Notes: generated from the sequence alone by a model not told the origin. 64,000 bases of DNA from Pseudomonadota bacterium (GCA_021802555.1 JAJZRU010000002.1:123204-187203), one strand, 5' to 3'. Counted from the first letter of the stretch, positions 51,174-61,537 are shown. Program-made: numbers and translations.

Positions 51174-54100
51174 ATGGCCACCCCTATCGAATATGCATTA
51201 CTCGCTGGTGCTTCCTACTACGATGCTCGCGCTGAACTTAATCGTTTCCCACTCCCTCAATATTGGAGCGTGCTTTCCCGTATTCCACAAGACGGGCTAA
51301 CTGGATTTGAAGCTTCCGCTTTCAAAAAAGGCGCCGAGATCGTTATCGCCTTTACGGGCACCGACCAGCTGTCGGACTGGACCAGCGCGAACATGCCGCT
51401 GGCGTTTGGGCTGCCCTCGAATCAGCTGAGGCAGGCCGCCGATTATTACCTCGAGGTCAAGGCCGCTAACCCCGGTGCCACCATCAGCTTCACGGGCCAC
51501 AGCCTGGGTGGCGGCCTGGCGGCCTTGATGGGGGTGATGTTCGACGAGCAGGCGGTCACCTTCGATCAAGCGCCGTTTGCCAACTCGGCCAGCACGGCGA
51601 TCCGCGACGACCTGGTGGGCTATCTGCACGGCCAGGGCTACAGCGACGGCCAGCTACAGGCGCTGGCGCCGGAACTGTTTTCCTACCAGGGGGGCGGCGA
51701 CCGTGTCGGCAACGTCAGCGGCTACTTCGTACAGGGGGAGGCGCTGCAATATCTTCCATTTTCCACGCTTGGACTCCAGGCCATCCTGAACCAGAGCAGC
51801 ACCGGGCTGGGCCTCATCACCGGGCCCATTGATCTGCATTCCCAGGCTTTGCTTTCGACTTTCCTTCTGAATGACGCCTTTCGCGCCATCACCTTCAAGC
51901 TGCCCGAGCTGCTGAAGATGGTGTTCGACAGCACGTTGTATTACAACGACCCGAATAAGCTGATCAACCCCCAGCGCAACCTCCTCGAACACCTTATCCG
52001 CCACCAGACCGGCGTTACCGGGACGGGCGCCATCGGCGCCGATGCCATGCTCGACCGCTTCACCACCGATTTGCAGAAGGTGGCCCAGGACGGCGGCTTC
52101 ACCCTCACCAACGAACACATCAGCCGCACCCTGGTAGCGTTCGCCATGCAGAAATACTACGAAGAGCTGCCGGGTGGTGCGGACTACGGCAAGGCGTTGT
52201 TCGGCGACGTGGCCGGCGGGCTGCATTTCGACCGCGAGGTCGTGGCCGATAGTTTGGGGCAGGCCAAGGGGTACGGGCTGTATTTTCAGGGGTACCTTGA
52301 CGGCCTGCCCGCTGCCGAGCAGGCCGTGGTCCGCCAGCTTCTGCCTGCTGCGACGGACTGGTTCGTCCAGGCCGGCAGCCAGGCCATGAATGCTGCGGCC
52401 AGCACAAAGCGCGCCTTCATGCTGGGTGGCGGCGGCGCCGACTATCTGGCCGGCGGCAGCGAGGGCGACTTGCTCCTGGGCAACGACGGGGCCGACACCC
52501 TCAGCGGAAGTGCGGGCAACGATACGCTGGTGGGAGGGGCCGGGTTCGACACTTATGTTCTCAATCCCGGCGACGGCTACGACACCGTATTGGATGCAGA
52601 CGGCTTGGGTGTCATCCGGTTCGGGGCTATTGACGCCAAGGGCAGCACCGGTGTTGATGCGACGAAGTGGCTGCAGCTCGATGCAGACACCTGGGCCGAT
52701 ACCCAGAACGGCATCATCTATGGCAGGAGTCTGGTCAACGGCGAAACCCGGCTGCTCATCCACAAGGGAAACAGCAATGCGGGGATAAGCGGGTGGACGG
52801 TGGGCACGATGGAGCTAACGCTTGGGTCGGGGGCCATCCCCGTGCCGCCTGCTCCAACCCATACTCTGGCGGGCGGCACCGCGGATGAATTCTTTACCTA
52901 TGGCGTCTATGTGCGGGACGGAGCCATTGACGACGTATCGAAAGCGAAGAATTCCAGTGGCAACACACCACCCTCCCTTGGCGGATCGGACCACGGCCAC
53001 TTGATCGAAACCGGTATGGGGCATGATGTGGTAAGCGGCGGCTCGGGCAATGACGCCATCTACGCCGATGCCGCCATAAGTGATCTGGCTTCCTACATTG
53101 CGGCTTCGGCGAATCTTCCCGGCAGCGGCAACAAGGGCGACTGGCTTTCCGGCGGCTTGGGCGACGATGCTGTCGTGGGCGGGGCCGACAACGATGTTCT
53201 TTTCGGCGGGGGCGGCAAGGACCTGATCGTGGGCGGCGCGGGCGACGACGTAGTCGACGGTGACGACAATTACATTGCAACGAGCTTTGACAACTCCAAG
53301 GCAATTCCAGGCCCGGACGGCGATCCTTGGAACACGTATTGGATACCGGTTTATTTCTTTGATTACGCACGAGACGTCGGAGAAAGCGATGTCGTTTACG
53401 CAGGTTCGGGCAATGATGTGGTTCACGGACTCTTTGGTAATGACGTCCTCTTGGGCGAGGCCGGAAATGATTTGATTTCCGGCGGTGATGGCGCCGACAT
53501 CATCCTGGGTGGCGAGGGAAATGACAAAATCACCGGCGAAGACAATCAAGCCCCTCTCGGGGATGGCCTGGGCACCCCGAACCCCGGCGACGATTATATT
53601 GACGGTGGGGCGGGGGATGATTTCATTCAAGGCGAAGAAGGCAGCGACACCTTGCTGGGCGGCGACGGCAACGACGAGCTTTGGGGAGAGTCCGGCTACT
53701 ACACGCTCCCGGATTCGGCGCATGGCGACGACTATCTCGACGGCGGGGCGGGCAACGATAAACTCACCGGGGGTGGCGGAAACGATGTCCTGCTGGGTGG
53801 GGCGGGCGACGACAATCTATACGGGGAATCCGGAAACGACACCCTCGATGGCGGTGAGGGCAAGAATTATCTTGCCGGCGGCGCCGGCGACGACATCTAT
53901 CTGCTGAGCGGCCAGGGCGATGCCGATATTTTCGATATCGAAGGCAACAACACGCTGGTTTTGTCGGCAACAGACAGTCTGGATAATGCCACCCTGTCCT
54001 TGGGCACGGACCAGACGACACTGACCGTTGCGCTGGCGAACGGGCGCAAGCTCGGTTTCCAGAACGGGCTGTTCGGTACTCATGCCCGCATTCAAAGCGC

Positions 54101-57100
54101 GGATGGCAGGGAAACCGATCTGGAATCCTGGGTGGGGGCCAATCTGACCACTCCCGTGTCCTACTATTTGAGCGGCTCGGCAAGCTGGCTCAATGGCGGC
54201 GCGGGGGATGATTCGCTCTACGGCAGTGCCGGGAACGACACCCTGGCGGGGCGTCGAGGCGATGACTCCCTGCAAGGCGGTGCGGGGAGCGACGCTTATC
54301 TCTTCAACGCCGGCGACGGCAGGGACACCATCGTCGAATCGCTGGGGGGGTTGGGCAAGACGGATGTCTTGCGTTTCGGAGCGGGCATATTGCCGGAGCA
54401 GATCAAAGTCGTGCGCTGGTGGTCGGGCGACGGCGAAGACAGCCTGCGCCTGGAGCGGTCCGGCGATTTTGTCCATATGAAGGAATATTTTTCCTCGGCG
54501 GACAACAGCCGCCGGGTGGATCGCATCGAGTTCGCCGATGGAACGGTGTGGACCTATGCGGACATCCAGGCCAAGGTGCTGAAGCCGACCAATGGCAACG
54601 ACGGTGACTTGAGGGGCTTTGCGGGCGACGATTCGATTGACGGCTTGAGCGGCAACGACCGGATCAACGGCAAGACAGGGAACGACACCCTTTACGGCGG
54701 CGACGGTGCAGACGACGTGCAGGGGGGGCTGGGCGACGACACGCTCTATGGCGGAGCGGGTGACGACCGCCTCGTGGGATATGGGTTCTGGCTCGATGAC
54801 ACTTACGCAGTGAGAAACGATGCCGGAAATGATGTGTTGGATGGAGGTGTGGGCGGGGACTTGCTGTTCGGTGGGCAGGGCGACGACATATACCTGTTCG
54901 GGCAGGGCGACGGCTATGACCAAATCGGCGAACTGCCTAATGCCGCAGGCATGAGTACGGACACCTTGAGGCTTAAGACGGGTATCCTGCCGGGGAATGT
55001 CACACTGCACCGGCTGTTTACCAACGATCTGATGCTGGTGATCGACGGCTCCAACACGCAGATCAGACTGAGCAATTTTTTCTGGGCAGAAGATTATCAA
55101 ATCGAGCGCATCGAATTCGACGGAGGGGCCGGCCCCGTATGGACCGCCGCCGATATCGCCAGTCATGTGCAAGCCGGTACCCAGAATAGTATGAGCGGGA
55201 CGGCCGCAGACGACACTTTCGTGGTGGACCACGAACAGGACACGATCACGGAGGCTGCCAATGGAGGAACCGATACGGTACTTTCGTCGAGGTATTACAC
55301 GCTACCGGACAACGTCGAGAATCTTACCCTGACAGGATTTTTGAATGTCGGCGCGACGGGCAACGCGCTGAATAACGTCTTGGTTGGGAGCTCCGGCGAC
55401 AACGCGCTGAATGGCATGGAGGGAACGGATATCGCCTACGGCGGCGCGGGGAACGACGGCTACATCGATGTGGAGCAGATTATCGAACAGCCCGGGGAAG
55501 GCACCGACACCTGGTACAACCCGAAAGGCGGCATGCTACCGAACAATGTGGAAAACCTCTATATGGGGATTTATGGCCCGCAATGGATACCTCCGGGATA
55601 TAGCGGCATTGCCACTGGAGGCGTTTACTACACATGGTGGAATAGCACCTATCAGACGTCCGCTCCGGTGGCGGTCGGCAACGATCTGGACAACGTGCTG
55701 GTGAGCGGGGGTCTTGGATATGCGTATTTTCTGGATGGCAAGGCCGGCGCGGACACCTTGGTAGTGAATGGCTTAGACTTTGTCACTGCTTATATAGACA
55801 ACCCTGGCGACAAGATAATCGGCGCGCCTTACGAAATCAGGAGCTATATCGATTATGCCCTCGCGCAGCCGTCCCCGAACGAATATGGCTATGCCGCACC
55901 GGTCACGAACCGGCTGGCGTTGCTCGGTGCCGGTGCCACGATGGGAACGGGCAATGTCAACGCCAACACCCTGGAAGGGGTGGGGAGCAGCGGGGCCAAC
56001 ACGTTGATTGGGGGCATGGGGAACGATTTCTATCGCCTGGGGTATGGGGACCAGGCGGTCGAATTGGCCGGCGAGGGTTTTGATACCGTCGAAATCAGTT
56101 TCGACGACGCACCTGCTGGTGCGCTCATCGATTATCAAATGCTGGGAAAGCACATCGAAAAAGTGACGCTTTCCGGATTGCGCGATGGTACGGTAACCGG
56201 GACCAAGGGCAACGACATCATATACGGCAACCTTGGGTCCAACACCCTATCGGGCGGTGGCGGCAACGATACCCTGGATGTGGGCCCCGGTTATAACTAT
56301 TGGGGGGATACGCTGCTGGGCGGTACCGGAAACGACACGTACATATTCGGGAATGGCCTATCGAAATCGGACAAGGTGACGGAAAACCCAGGCGAAGGCT
56401 GGGACAAGATCGTCTTCGGCGGGAACAATTATTACGGCTTCGGCTACAACTACATGCCGGACAACGTCGAGGAGGCAGAATCCAGCGGACTGGGTGTCAG
56501 CATCAAAGGCAACGCAGAAAACAACATCATTACCGGGGATACGGGGAGCAATGTGCTTGAGGGCGGCCTGGGCCAGGATCTGCTGGATGGCGCCGCGGGT
56601 GTGGACACCCTGATTGGGGGTGGGGGCGACGACACCTACGTGGTGGACAACGCCGGGGACACCCTTACCGAGAGTACGAATGAAGGCGCCGACACCGTTC
56701 AAAGCAGCGTCAGCTACACATTGGGTGCCAACGTGGAGAACCTCAACCTCATAGGCACTGCGGCCATCGACGGTACCGGAAACATCTTGGCCAACACGCT
56801 GCACGGCAACGGCGCCGCCAATACGCTCAGCGGCCTGGACGGCAACGACACCCTGTACGGCGGTGACGGCAACGATTCCATCGCCGCGGGCAACGGTACG
56901 AGCTGGGAATATTTGTATGGCGAGGCGGGCAGCGACACGCTGACGGGCGGCAGCGGCCTGAACGTCATCAACGGCGGCGCGGGGTCGGACACGATTACGG
57001 GCGGCGCGGGCGAAAACTATATTTTTGCCGACGACTGGGGCGACACCGTTGGCGGCGATGACGACGTGACCGGCGGTGCGGGCTACGATCTCATCCTGGG

Positions 57101-58205
57101 CGGCGGCGGCAACGATACGCTGCGCGGCGGCGCGGGCGGCGATTGGATATCCGGGGGCACGGGAACGGACGCCATGTTCGGCGGCCTGGGGGACGACAAC
57201 TACCAGGTGCAGGAGGCGGAGGATGCCGTCACCGAAAATGCCAACGAAGGCTGGGATCAGATCATGGTCTCCGGGCTAGCGACTTATACGCTGCCGGACA
57301 ACGTCGAGGCATTGAGCATTTATGGCACCGTCGCCTCGGTGGGCAACGGCAATGCCCTGGATAATGTGCTGTACGGCGATGCCCAGAAAAATACCCTGTA
57401 CGGCAATGCCGGGCACGATTATTTGCGGGGTGGGGAGGGTGACGACAGCCTCAATGGCGGTGATGGCAACGATGCTCTTCAGGGTGGCGCGGGCGGGGAT
57501 TTTATGCTCGACTGGTCCGGCAACACGCTGATGGACGGTGGCACGGGGGGCGATGGCCTGTACGCCTGGGGTGGCAACGGTGTGCTCGTTGGCGGCAAGG
57601 GCGACGATAACCTGGCGTCGCTCAGTGGCAGCCATGTGATCGCCTTCAACCGTGGAGACGGCCAGGACACAGTGTGGGATTACTCCGGCGCTGATGCAGT
57701 GCTGTCCTTGGGCGGTGGCATCGCCTATGAAGACCTGGCCATGAGCAAGGCCGGCAACGATTTGATCGTCACGAGTGCAGCCAATGAGTCTATCGCCTTG
57801 AAGGACTGGTATACCTCTACGAGCGCGCATACGTCGTTCAAGCTGCAGGTCGTTGCCGAAGCCATGGCCGGCTTCTCCCAAGGCGGCACCGACCCTTTGC
57901 GCGACCACAAGATCGAACAGTTCGATTTCGCCGGACTGGTGCAGCAATTCGATGCCGAACGCGCGGCAAATCCGGCATTGACGAGCTGGGCATTGACCAA
58001 TGCATTGGCCGGCTTCCATTTGGGCGGCAGCGACGCCGCGGCGCTGGGGGGCGACCTGGCCTATCTGTATGGCAGGGACGGGAGCCTGTCCGGCGTCGGC
58101 ATCACGGCGGCACAGGCCATTCTGTCCGACGCCGCATTCGGCGTCGCGCCGCAGGCCCTCAAGCCCCCGGCGGCTTTGGCGGAAGGCGTTGCGGTGCTGG
58201 TGTGA
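51174..58205 (+). CDS. Giant RTX protein with N-terminal class 3 lipase domain
   Basis: 2343 residues. Residues about 1-240 form an alpha/beta hydrolase of the class 3 lipase type: nucleophile S110 in FTGHSLGGGLA, candidate acid D176 in QGGGDRVGNV and candidate His H222 in PIDLHSQALL. From residue 415 on, blocks of Ca2+-binding nonapeptides alternate with spacers: clear blocks near 415-460, 615-690, 740-780, 800-905, 1005-1050, 1140-1200 and 1880-2010. Two haemolysin-type Ca2+-binding-related domains are near 1060-1130 and 1265-1335 (VLRFGAGILPEQIKVV, TLRLKTGILPGNVTLH). The C-terminus (about 2200-2343; ALTNALAGFHLGGSDAAALG) should hold the uncleaved secretion signal. AGGAG precedes the ATG. 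Likely a secreted lipase or phospholipase, or surface protein, folding on external Ca2+. Confidence 0.92.
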   Translation: MATPIEYALLAGASYYDARAELNRFPLPQYWSVLSRIPQDGLTGFEASAFKKGAEIVIAFTGTDQLSDWTSANMPLAFGLPSNQLRQAADYYLEVKAANPGATISFTGHSLGGGLAALMGVMFDEQAVTFDQAPFANSASTAIRDDLVGYLHGQGYSDGQLQALAPELFSYQGGGDRVGNVSGYFVQGEALQYLPFSTLGLQAILNQSSTGLGLITGPIDLHSQALLSTFLLNDAFRAITFKLPELLKMVFDSTLYYNDPNKLINPQRNLLEHLIRHQTGVTGTGAIGADAMLDRFTTDLQKVAQDGGFTLTNEHISRTLVAFAMQKYYEELPGGADYGKALFGDVAGGLHFDREVVADSLGQAKGYGLYFQGYLDGLPAAEQAVVRQLLPAATDWFVQAGSQAMNAAASTKRAFMLGGGGADYLAGGSEGDLLLGNDGADTLSGSAGNDTLVGGAGFDTYVLNPGDGYDTVLDADGLGVIRFGAIDAKGSTGVDATKWLQLDADTWADTQNGIIYGRSLVNGETRLLIHKGNSNAGISGWTVGTMELTLGSGAIPVPPAPTHTLAGGTADEFFTYGVYVRDGAIDDVSKAKNSSGNTPPSLGGSDHGHLIETGMGHDVVSGGSGNDAIYADAAISDLASYIAASANLPGSGNKGDWLSGGLGDDAVVGGADNDVLFGGGGKDLIVGGAGDDVVDGDDNYIATSFDNSKAIPGPDGDPWNTYWIPVYFFDYARDVGESDVVYAGSGNDVVHGLFGNDVLLGEAGNDLISGGDGADIILGGEGNDKITGEDNQAPLGDGLGTPNPGDDYIDGGAGDDFIQGEEGSDTLLGGDGNDELWGESGYYTLPDSAHGDDYLDGGAGNDKLTGGGGNDVLLGGAGDDNLYGESGNDTLDGGEGKNYLAGGAGDDIYLLSGQGDADIFDIEGNNTLVLSATDSLDNATLSLGTDQTTLTVALANGRKLGFQNGLFGTHARIQSADGRETDLESWVGANLTTPVSYYLSGSASWLNGGAGDDSLYGSAGNDTLAGRRGDDSLQGGAGSDAYLFNAGDGRDTIVESLGGLGKTDVLRFGAGILPEQIKVVRWWSGDGEDSLRLERSGDFVHMKEYFSSADNSRRVDRIEFADGTVWTYADIQAKVLKPTNGNDGDLRGFAGDDSIDGLSGNDRINGKTGNDTLYGGDGADDVQGGLGDDTLYGGAGDDRLVGYGFWLDDTYAVRNDAGNDVLDGGVGGDLLFGGQGDDIYLFGQGDGYDQIGELPNAAGMSTDTLRLKTGILPGNVTLHRLFTNDLMLVIDGSNTQIRLSNFFWAEDYQIERIEFDGGAGPVWTAADIASHVQAGTQNSMSGTAADDTFVVDHEQDTITEAANGGTDTVLSSRYYTLPDNVENLTLTGFLNVGATGNALNNVLVGSSGDNALNGMEGTDIAYGGAGNDGYIDVEQIIEQPGEGTDTWYNPKGGMLPNNVENLYMGIYGPQWIPPGYSGIATGGVYYTWWNSTYQTSAPVAVGNDLDNVLVSGGLGYAYFLDGKAGADTLVVNGLDFVTAYIDNPGDKIIGAPYEIRSYIDYALAQPSPNEYGYAAPVTNRLALLGAGATMGTGNVNANTLEGVGSSGANTLIGGMGNDFYRLGYGDQAVELAGEGFDTVEISFDDAPAGALIDYQMLGKHIEKVTLSGLRDGTVTGTKGNDIIYGNLGSNTLSGGGGNDTLDVGPGYNYWGDTLLGGTGNDTYIFGNGLSKSDKVTENPGEGWDKIVFGGNNYYGFGYNYMPDNVEEAESSGLGVSIKGNAENNIITGDTGSNVLEGGLGQDLLDGAAGVDTLIGGGGDDTYVVDNAGDTLTESTNEGADTVQSSVSYTLGANVENLNLIGTAAIDGTGNILANTLHGNGAANTLSGLDGNDTLYGGDGNDSIAAGNGTSWEYLYGEAGSDTLTGGSGLNVINGGAGSDTITGGAGENYIFADDWGDTVGGDDDVTGGAGYDLILGGGGNDTLRGGAGGDWISGGTGTDAMFGGLGDDNYQVQEAEDAVTENANEGWDQIMVSGLATYTLPDNVEALSIYGTVASVGNGNALDNVLYGDAQKNTLYGNAGHDYLRGGEGDDSLNGGDGNDALQGGAGGDFMLDWSGNTLMDGGTGGDGLYAWGGNGVLVGGKGDDNLASLSGSHVIAFNRGDGQDTVWDYSGADAVLSLGGGIAYEDLAMSKAGNDLIVTSAANESIALKDWYTSTSAHTSFKLQVVAEAMAGFSQGGTDPLRDHKIEQFDFAGLVQQFDAERAANPALTSWALTNALAGFHLGGSDAAALGGDLAYLYGRDGSLSGVGITAAQAILSDAAFGVAPQALKPPAALAEGVAVLV
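53586..53905 (+). repeat. RTX nonapeptide block, central
   Basis: Tandem copies of the GGxGxDxxx coding unit (DDYIDGGAGDDFIQGEEG, TLLGGDGNDELWGESG, KLTGGGGNDVLLGGAGDD), each block forming a Ca2+-loaded beta roll. Confidence 0.85.
56818..57210 (+). repeat. RTX nonapeptide block, C-terminal
   Basis: The longest uninterrupted series of glycine-aspartate nonapeptides in the protein (NTLSGLDGNDTLYGGDGN, SDTLTGGSGLNVINGGAG, DLILGGGGNDTLRGGAGG), about 14 units, some degenerate. Confidence 0.85.
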
Positions 58206-58283
58206 ACGCGGCTATTTTCCCGGCTCAGGCGCGCAGCCAAATATCTGCCCGGCAGTGAAAGCCGTTTTGATGTTTGCCCCAGC

Positions 58284-59603
58284 ATGACCCCATCCAGCAT
58301 CAGCCGGCTGCAGGATACGCCGCCCGCCTCTTGGGCGAGGGCGACGCTGTTATCCCTGAGCGTCCTGGTTTTTTGCCTCCTGCTCTGGGCAGCCCTCGGG
58401 CAGCTGGATATCGTGGCTGTGGCACCGGGCAAGCTGGTGCCGCAGACTTACCTGAAAATCGTGCAGCCCGCGGAACAGGGAATAGTGAAGGAAATTCTGG
58501 TCAGGGAGGGCGAGCAGGTCAAACAAGGTCAGGTATTGATGCGCATGGATGCCACGGTGTCGGGTGCCGACCGCGAGACGCTCGTGGCCGAACTGCGCCG
58601 TCATCGGTTGGCGCTGCGGCGCATCGATGCCGAGTTATCTGGCATACCCTTGACCAGGCAGGCGGAGCCAGGCGCCCTGTTTGCCGAGATTCTGGCGCAG
58701 TACCATGCCAATCGCCTGGCCTACCTGGGCGCTTTGGCCGAGCAGCGCAGCGTGCTGGAAAAGGCAAATCAAGACTTGGCCGGAGCGCGCGAGGTCGAAA
58801 CCAAGTTGCGCCAGATACTGCCCCACTACCGCCGGCAGGAGCAGGCCTACGACGAACTCAGCCGGGACGGATTTGCCAGCAGGATCATGGCTGCGGACAA
58901 GCAGCGCGAGCGCATCGAAAAGGAACAGGATTTAAGAAGCCAGCAATTTGCCATTCGTGGCATACAGGCCACGAGGCGCCAGGCTCAGCAGCGCATGGCC
59001 CAGATCAGCGCTGACTACCGGCGCCAACTGCAGACCGAGCGCGTGGAAACGGCCGGCCGACTGAACAAGCTTGAGCAGGAGCTCACCAAGCAGCAATACC
59101 GCGACAGGCTCATGGAACTCAGGGCTCCTCAGGATGGAGTGGTCAAGGATTTGGCTACCCATACCGTGGGAACGGTTACCGAGCCGGGCACAGTGTTGTT
59201 GACCCTGGTACCGAAAGCGGAGCCTTTGCAGGCGGAAGTCTGGATTGCCAACGAAGACATCGGTTTCGTTCATCCGCGGCAGGCAGTGAAATTGAAGCTC
59301 GGCGCCTTCGCTTTTCAGAAATATGGCATGATGCAGGGCGTCGTCGAGCAGGTGAGCGCCGATTCGAGCGACGCTGCAGGGCCCGAGAGGCACATGGATA
59401 CCCCGGCCAAGACGAACACCCAACTCGCTTACAAGGCCCGGGTTGCCCTGCAAAGCCAGAGGCTCCTTGCGGACGGGCGCTCCTATCTCTTGTCACCGGG
59501 CATGCAGGTGACGGCGGAGATCCATCTCGGCCGGCGCTCTGTGCTGGAATATCTGCTTTCTCCGGTCAGCGGCGCGTTCCACGAAGCGGCGCGGGAACGC
59601 TGA
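58284..59603 (+). CDS. Type I secretion periplasmic adaptor, HlyD family
   Basis: 439 residues. One N-terminal membrane helix (LLSLSVLVFCLLLWAALGQL), a lipoyl-like half (IVKEILVREGEQVKQGQVLM), a long coiled coil (about 90-285), the second lipoyl half with LMELRAPQDGVVKDLATHTV, and a C-terminal beta barrel with VWIANEDIGFVHPRQAVKLK. Joins the ABC transporter to an outer-membrane TolC channel, which is not encoded in this window. It starts 78 bp after the RTX gene. Convergent with the FGGY kinase gene. Confidence 0.93.
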   Translation: MTPSSISRLQDTPPASWARATLLSLSVLVFCLLLWAALGQLDIVAVAPGKLVPQTYLKIVQPAEQGIVKEILVREGEQVKQGQVLMRMDATVSGADRETLVAELRRHRLALRRIDAELSGIPLTRQAEPGALFAEILAQYHANRLAYLGALAEQRSVLEKANQDLAGAREVETKLRQILPHYRRQEQAYDELSRDGFASRIMAADKQRERIEKEQDLRSQQFAIRGIQATRRQAQQRMAQISADYRRQLQTERVETAGRLNKLEQELTKQQYRDRLMELRAPQDGVVKDLATHTVGTVTEPGTVLLTLVPKAEPLQAEVWIANEDIGFVHPRQAVKLKLGAFAFQKYGMMQGVVEQVSADSSDAAGPERHMDTPAKTNTQLAYKARVALQSQRLLADGRSYLLSPGMQVTAEIHLGRRSVLEYLLSPVSGAFHEAARER

Positions 59604-59632
59604 ACCGGGCTCCCTGGCGGCCGTTTCCGCCG

Positions 59633-60928
59633 TCACAGGCGGAACGCTGCCGTGCCGTCGCGCGCCAGCAGGGCGCAGCCGTAGCTCGCTTCGGCATGGG
59701 CGGCGGGCACCACTGGAAGTTTCAACAGGCGGGCGCGGATGCGGGTATAGGCCTCGTTCGCGGCGCCGCCGCCGGCGCTCAGGATGCGGGTGGGTGGGGT
59801 GGCGCCCAGTAGGGTGAGGCGCGCGTAGCCGGCGGCCTCGATGCGCGCCAGGCCTTCCAGCAGGCCTTGCAGGAACAGGGCGTCATCCGGCGGGCGCGGG
59901 GCGAGGCGGGGCAGATGGGCCGGGTCGTTGACCGGAAAACGTTCGCCGGGCGCCGGCAGCGGGTAGTAGTCCAGGCCGCTGGGGGTGTCGGGATCGATGC
60001 GCCGGCTCAGCGCCTGCAGTTGCGCGTCGCTGAAAAACCGCCGCAGCACGCCGCCGCCGGCGTTGGAGGCGCCGCCGGCCAGCCACAGCGGGCCGAACCA
60101 GTGGCTGTACACACCGTATTCCACCGCCTCAACGCGGCGCCGCGACAGAAGCTTGAGCGCCAGCGTGGTGCCCAGCGAGGTCACGCCCTCGCCCGGCTCG
60201 CGCGCGCCCGCGGCGAGAAAGGCGGCGATGCTGTCGGTGGTGCCGGCGCGCACCCGGCAGGCGGCGGGCAGGTCGAAGCGGCGCGCGGCGTCGGCGCTGA
60301 TGGGCCCCAGATCCATGCCGGGCATGACCACCGTGGGCAGCAGCGCGGCGTGCGGCAGGCGCGCGATCCACTCGGGCCAGGCTTGCGCGCGCGCATCGTA
60401 GCCGGTCTTGAGCGCGTTGTGATAATCGGAGACGCCCGCGCGGCCGCTCAGGCGCGCCGTGATCCAATCGGCCTGATGGCAAGAACGCGCGGCGCCGGCC
60501 GCCTTGGGCTGGCGCATGAGCCAGTGAAACTTGGCCAGGCCGGAGGTGGCGGAAAGATAATGCGGCAGGGCGGCGGCGGGATGGGCCGAGCGGAAGGCCG
60601 CTTCCAGTTGCGCCAGGCTGGCGGCGGCGCGGTCGTCCTTGTACAGCAGCGCGGGCCCGAGCGGACGCGACACGGCATCGGTGAGCAGCACTGTTGCGGA
60701 GGTGCCGTCCACGGCGACGGCAGCGATGCGGCCGCGCAAGGGGCCGGGCAGCATTTCCAGCACCCGGCGCAGGGCGGCGAGCCAGTCGGCCGGCGCCTGT
60801 TCCTCCGGACGCAGGTAGTCCGCGCGGCCCTGCCAGACTACGGCACCGTGGGCATCGATGAGGCAGGCGCGCGCGCCGCCGGTGCCGAAATCCAGCCCCA
60901 GATATAGCGGGGAGGCGGGCAGGGCCAT
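59633..60928 (-). CDS. FGGY-family carbohydrate kinase
   Basis: 431 residues, two actin-like ATPase lobes. Phosphate-binding motif LGLDFGTGGARACLID at the start, AVDGTSATVLLTD, the family pattern GTTDSIAAFLAAGAREPGEG (catalytic Asp), SLGTTLALKLLS, and ILSAGGGAANEAYTRIRARL near the end. The DFGTxGAR opening and modest length resemble the D-ribulose or D-xylulose kinases of plants and cyanobacteria more than glycerol kinase; the sugar cannot be fixed from sequence. Stands alone with no transporter or sugar enzyme nearby. Confidence 0.82.
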   Translation of the reverse strand: MALPASPLYLGLDFGTGGARACLIDAHGAVVWQGRADYLRPEEQAPADWLAALRRVLEMLPGPLRGRIAAVAVDGTSATVLLTDAVSRPLGPALLYKDDRAAASLAQLEAAFRSAHPAAALPHYLSATSGLAKFHWLMRQPKAAGAARSCHQADWITARLSGRAGVSDYHNALKTGYDARAQAWPEWIARLPHAALLPTVVMPGMDLGPISADAARRFDLPAACRVRAGTTDSIAAFLAAGAREPGEGVTSLGTTLALKLLSRRRVEAVEYGVYSHWFGPLWLAGGASNAGGGVLRRFFSDAQLQALSRRIDPDTPSGLDYYPLPAPGERFPVNDPAHLPRLAPRPPDDALFLQGLLEGLARIEAAGYARLTLLGATPPTRILSAGGGAANEAYTRIRARLLKLPVVPAAHAEASYGCALLARDGTAAFRL

Positions 60929-60981
60929 GAGGCCGCGGTGCTCAGGCTTGCATCAAAGCGAACGTCGCGCGGTGACGCGAT

Positions 60982-61024
60982 GTCCCCCTCGCCCGCTTGC
61001 GGGAGAGGGCGGGGTGAGGGGGAC
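60982..61024. repeat. GC-rich REP-like palindrome, copy 2
   Basis: A 43-bp hairpin. Outer arms GTCCCCCTC and GAGGGGGAC are perfect over 9 bp, inner arms CCCGC and GCGGG flank a TT loop. Shares GTCCCCCTCGCCC and GGGAGAGGGC with the element at 47788. Confidence 0.7.
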
Positions 61025-61076
61025 GGTCATAACGATGGCGGCGATCATCGTGCGGGCGGCGTCGGCGCCATGACTG

Positions 61077-61502
61077 TCAGCCCCGCACGTTGGGGGGCAG
61101 GGCGGAAGCGAACTCCTGCAATTCCACACGCGCGGGCGGCTGCCAGCCGGGCTGGCGATGTTCGGCCACGACGTTGGTGAATATGCCGCCGCGCACGTAG
61201 AAGCGCGCGGTCAGACGCAGGTAGCGCGGATCGAGCGCGGCGGCCAGGTCGTCGACGATGCGGTTGGCGACGGCCTCGTGGAAATGGCCCTCATCGCGAA
61301 AGCTCCAGATGTAGAGCTTCAGGCTCTTCAGCTCCACGCAGGCCGCATCGGGGATGTAGTCGAGCGTCAGGTGGGCGAAGTCGGGCTGGCCGGTCTTGGG
61401 GCACAGGCAGGTGAACTCGGGGATTTCCATGTGGATCTGGTAATCCCGCTGCGGCTGCGGATTGGGGAAGGTTTCCAGGGTTTTGCTAGGCGCGGAAGGC
61501 AT
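61077..61502 (-). CDS. queF: NADPH-dependent 7-cyano-7-deazaguanine reductase
   Basis: 141 residues, the short single-domain QueF that works as a tunnel-fold oligomer. Reduces preQ0 to preQ1 for queuosine in tRNA. The catalytic cysteine and QueF motif are seen in [20 protein letters not shown] and [20 protein letters not shown]. No other queuosine gene is near. A TATAAT on the minus strand (61543-61538) is a likely -10. Confidence 0.95.
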   Translation of the reverse strand: MPSAPSKTLETFPNPQPQRDYQIHMEIPEFTCLCPKTGQPDFAHLTLDYIPDAACVELKSLKLYIWSFRDEGHFHEAVANRIVDDLAAALDPRYLRLTARFYVRGGIFTNVVAEHRQPGWQPPARVELQEFASALPPNVRG

Positions 61503-61537
61503 GGGGGCAACCCGTAGTAAAATCTCGGCGACCGATA

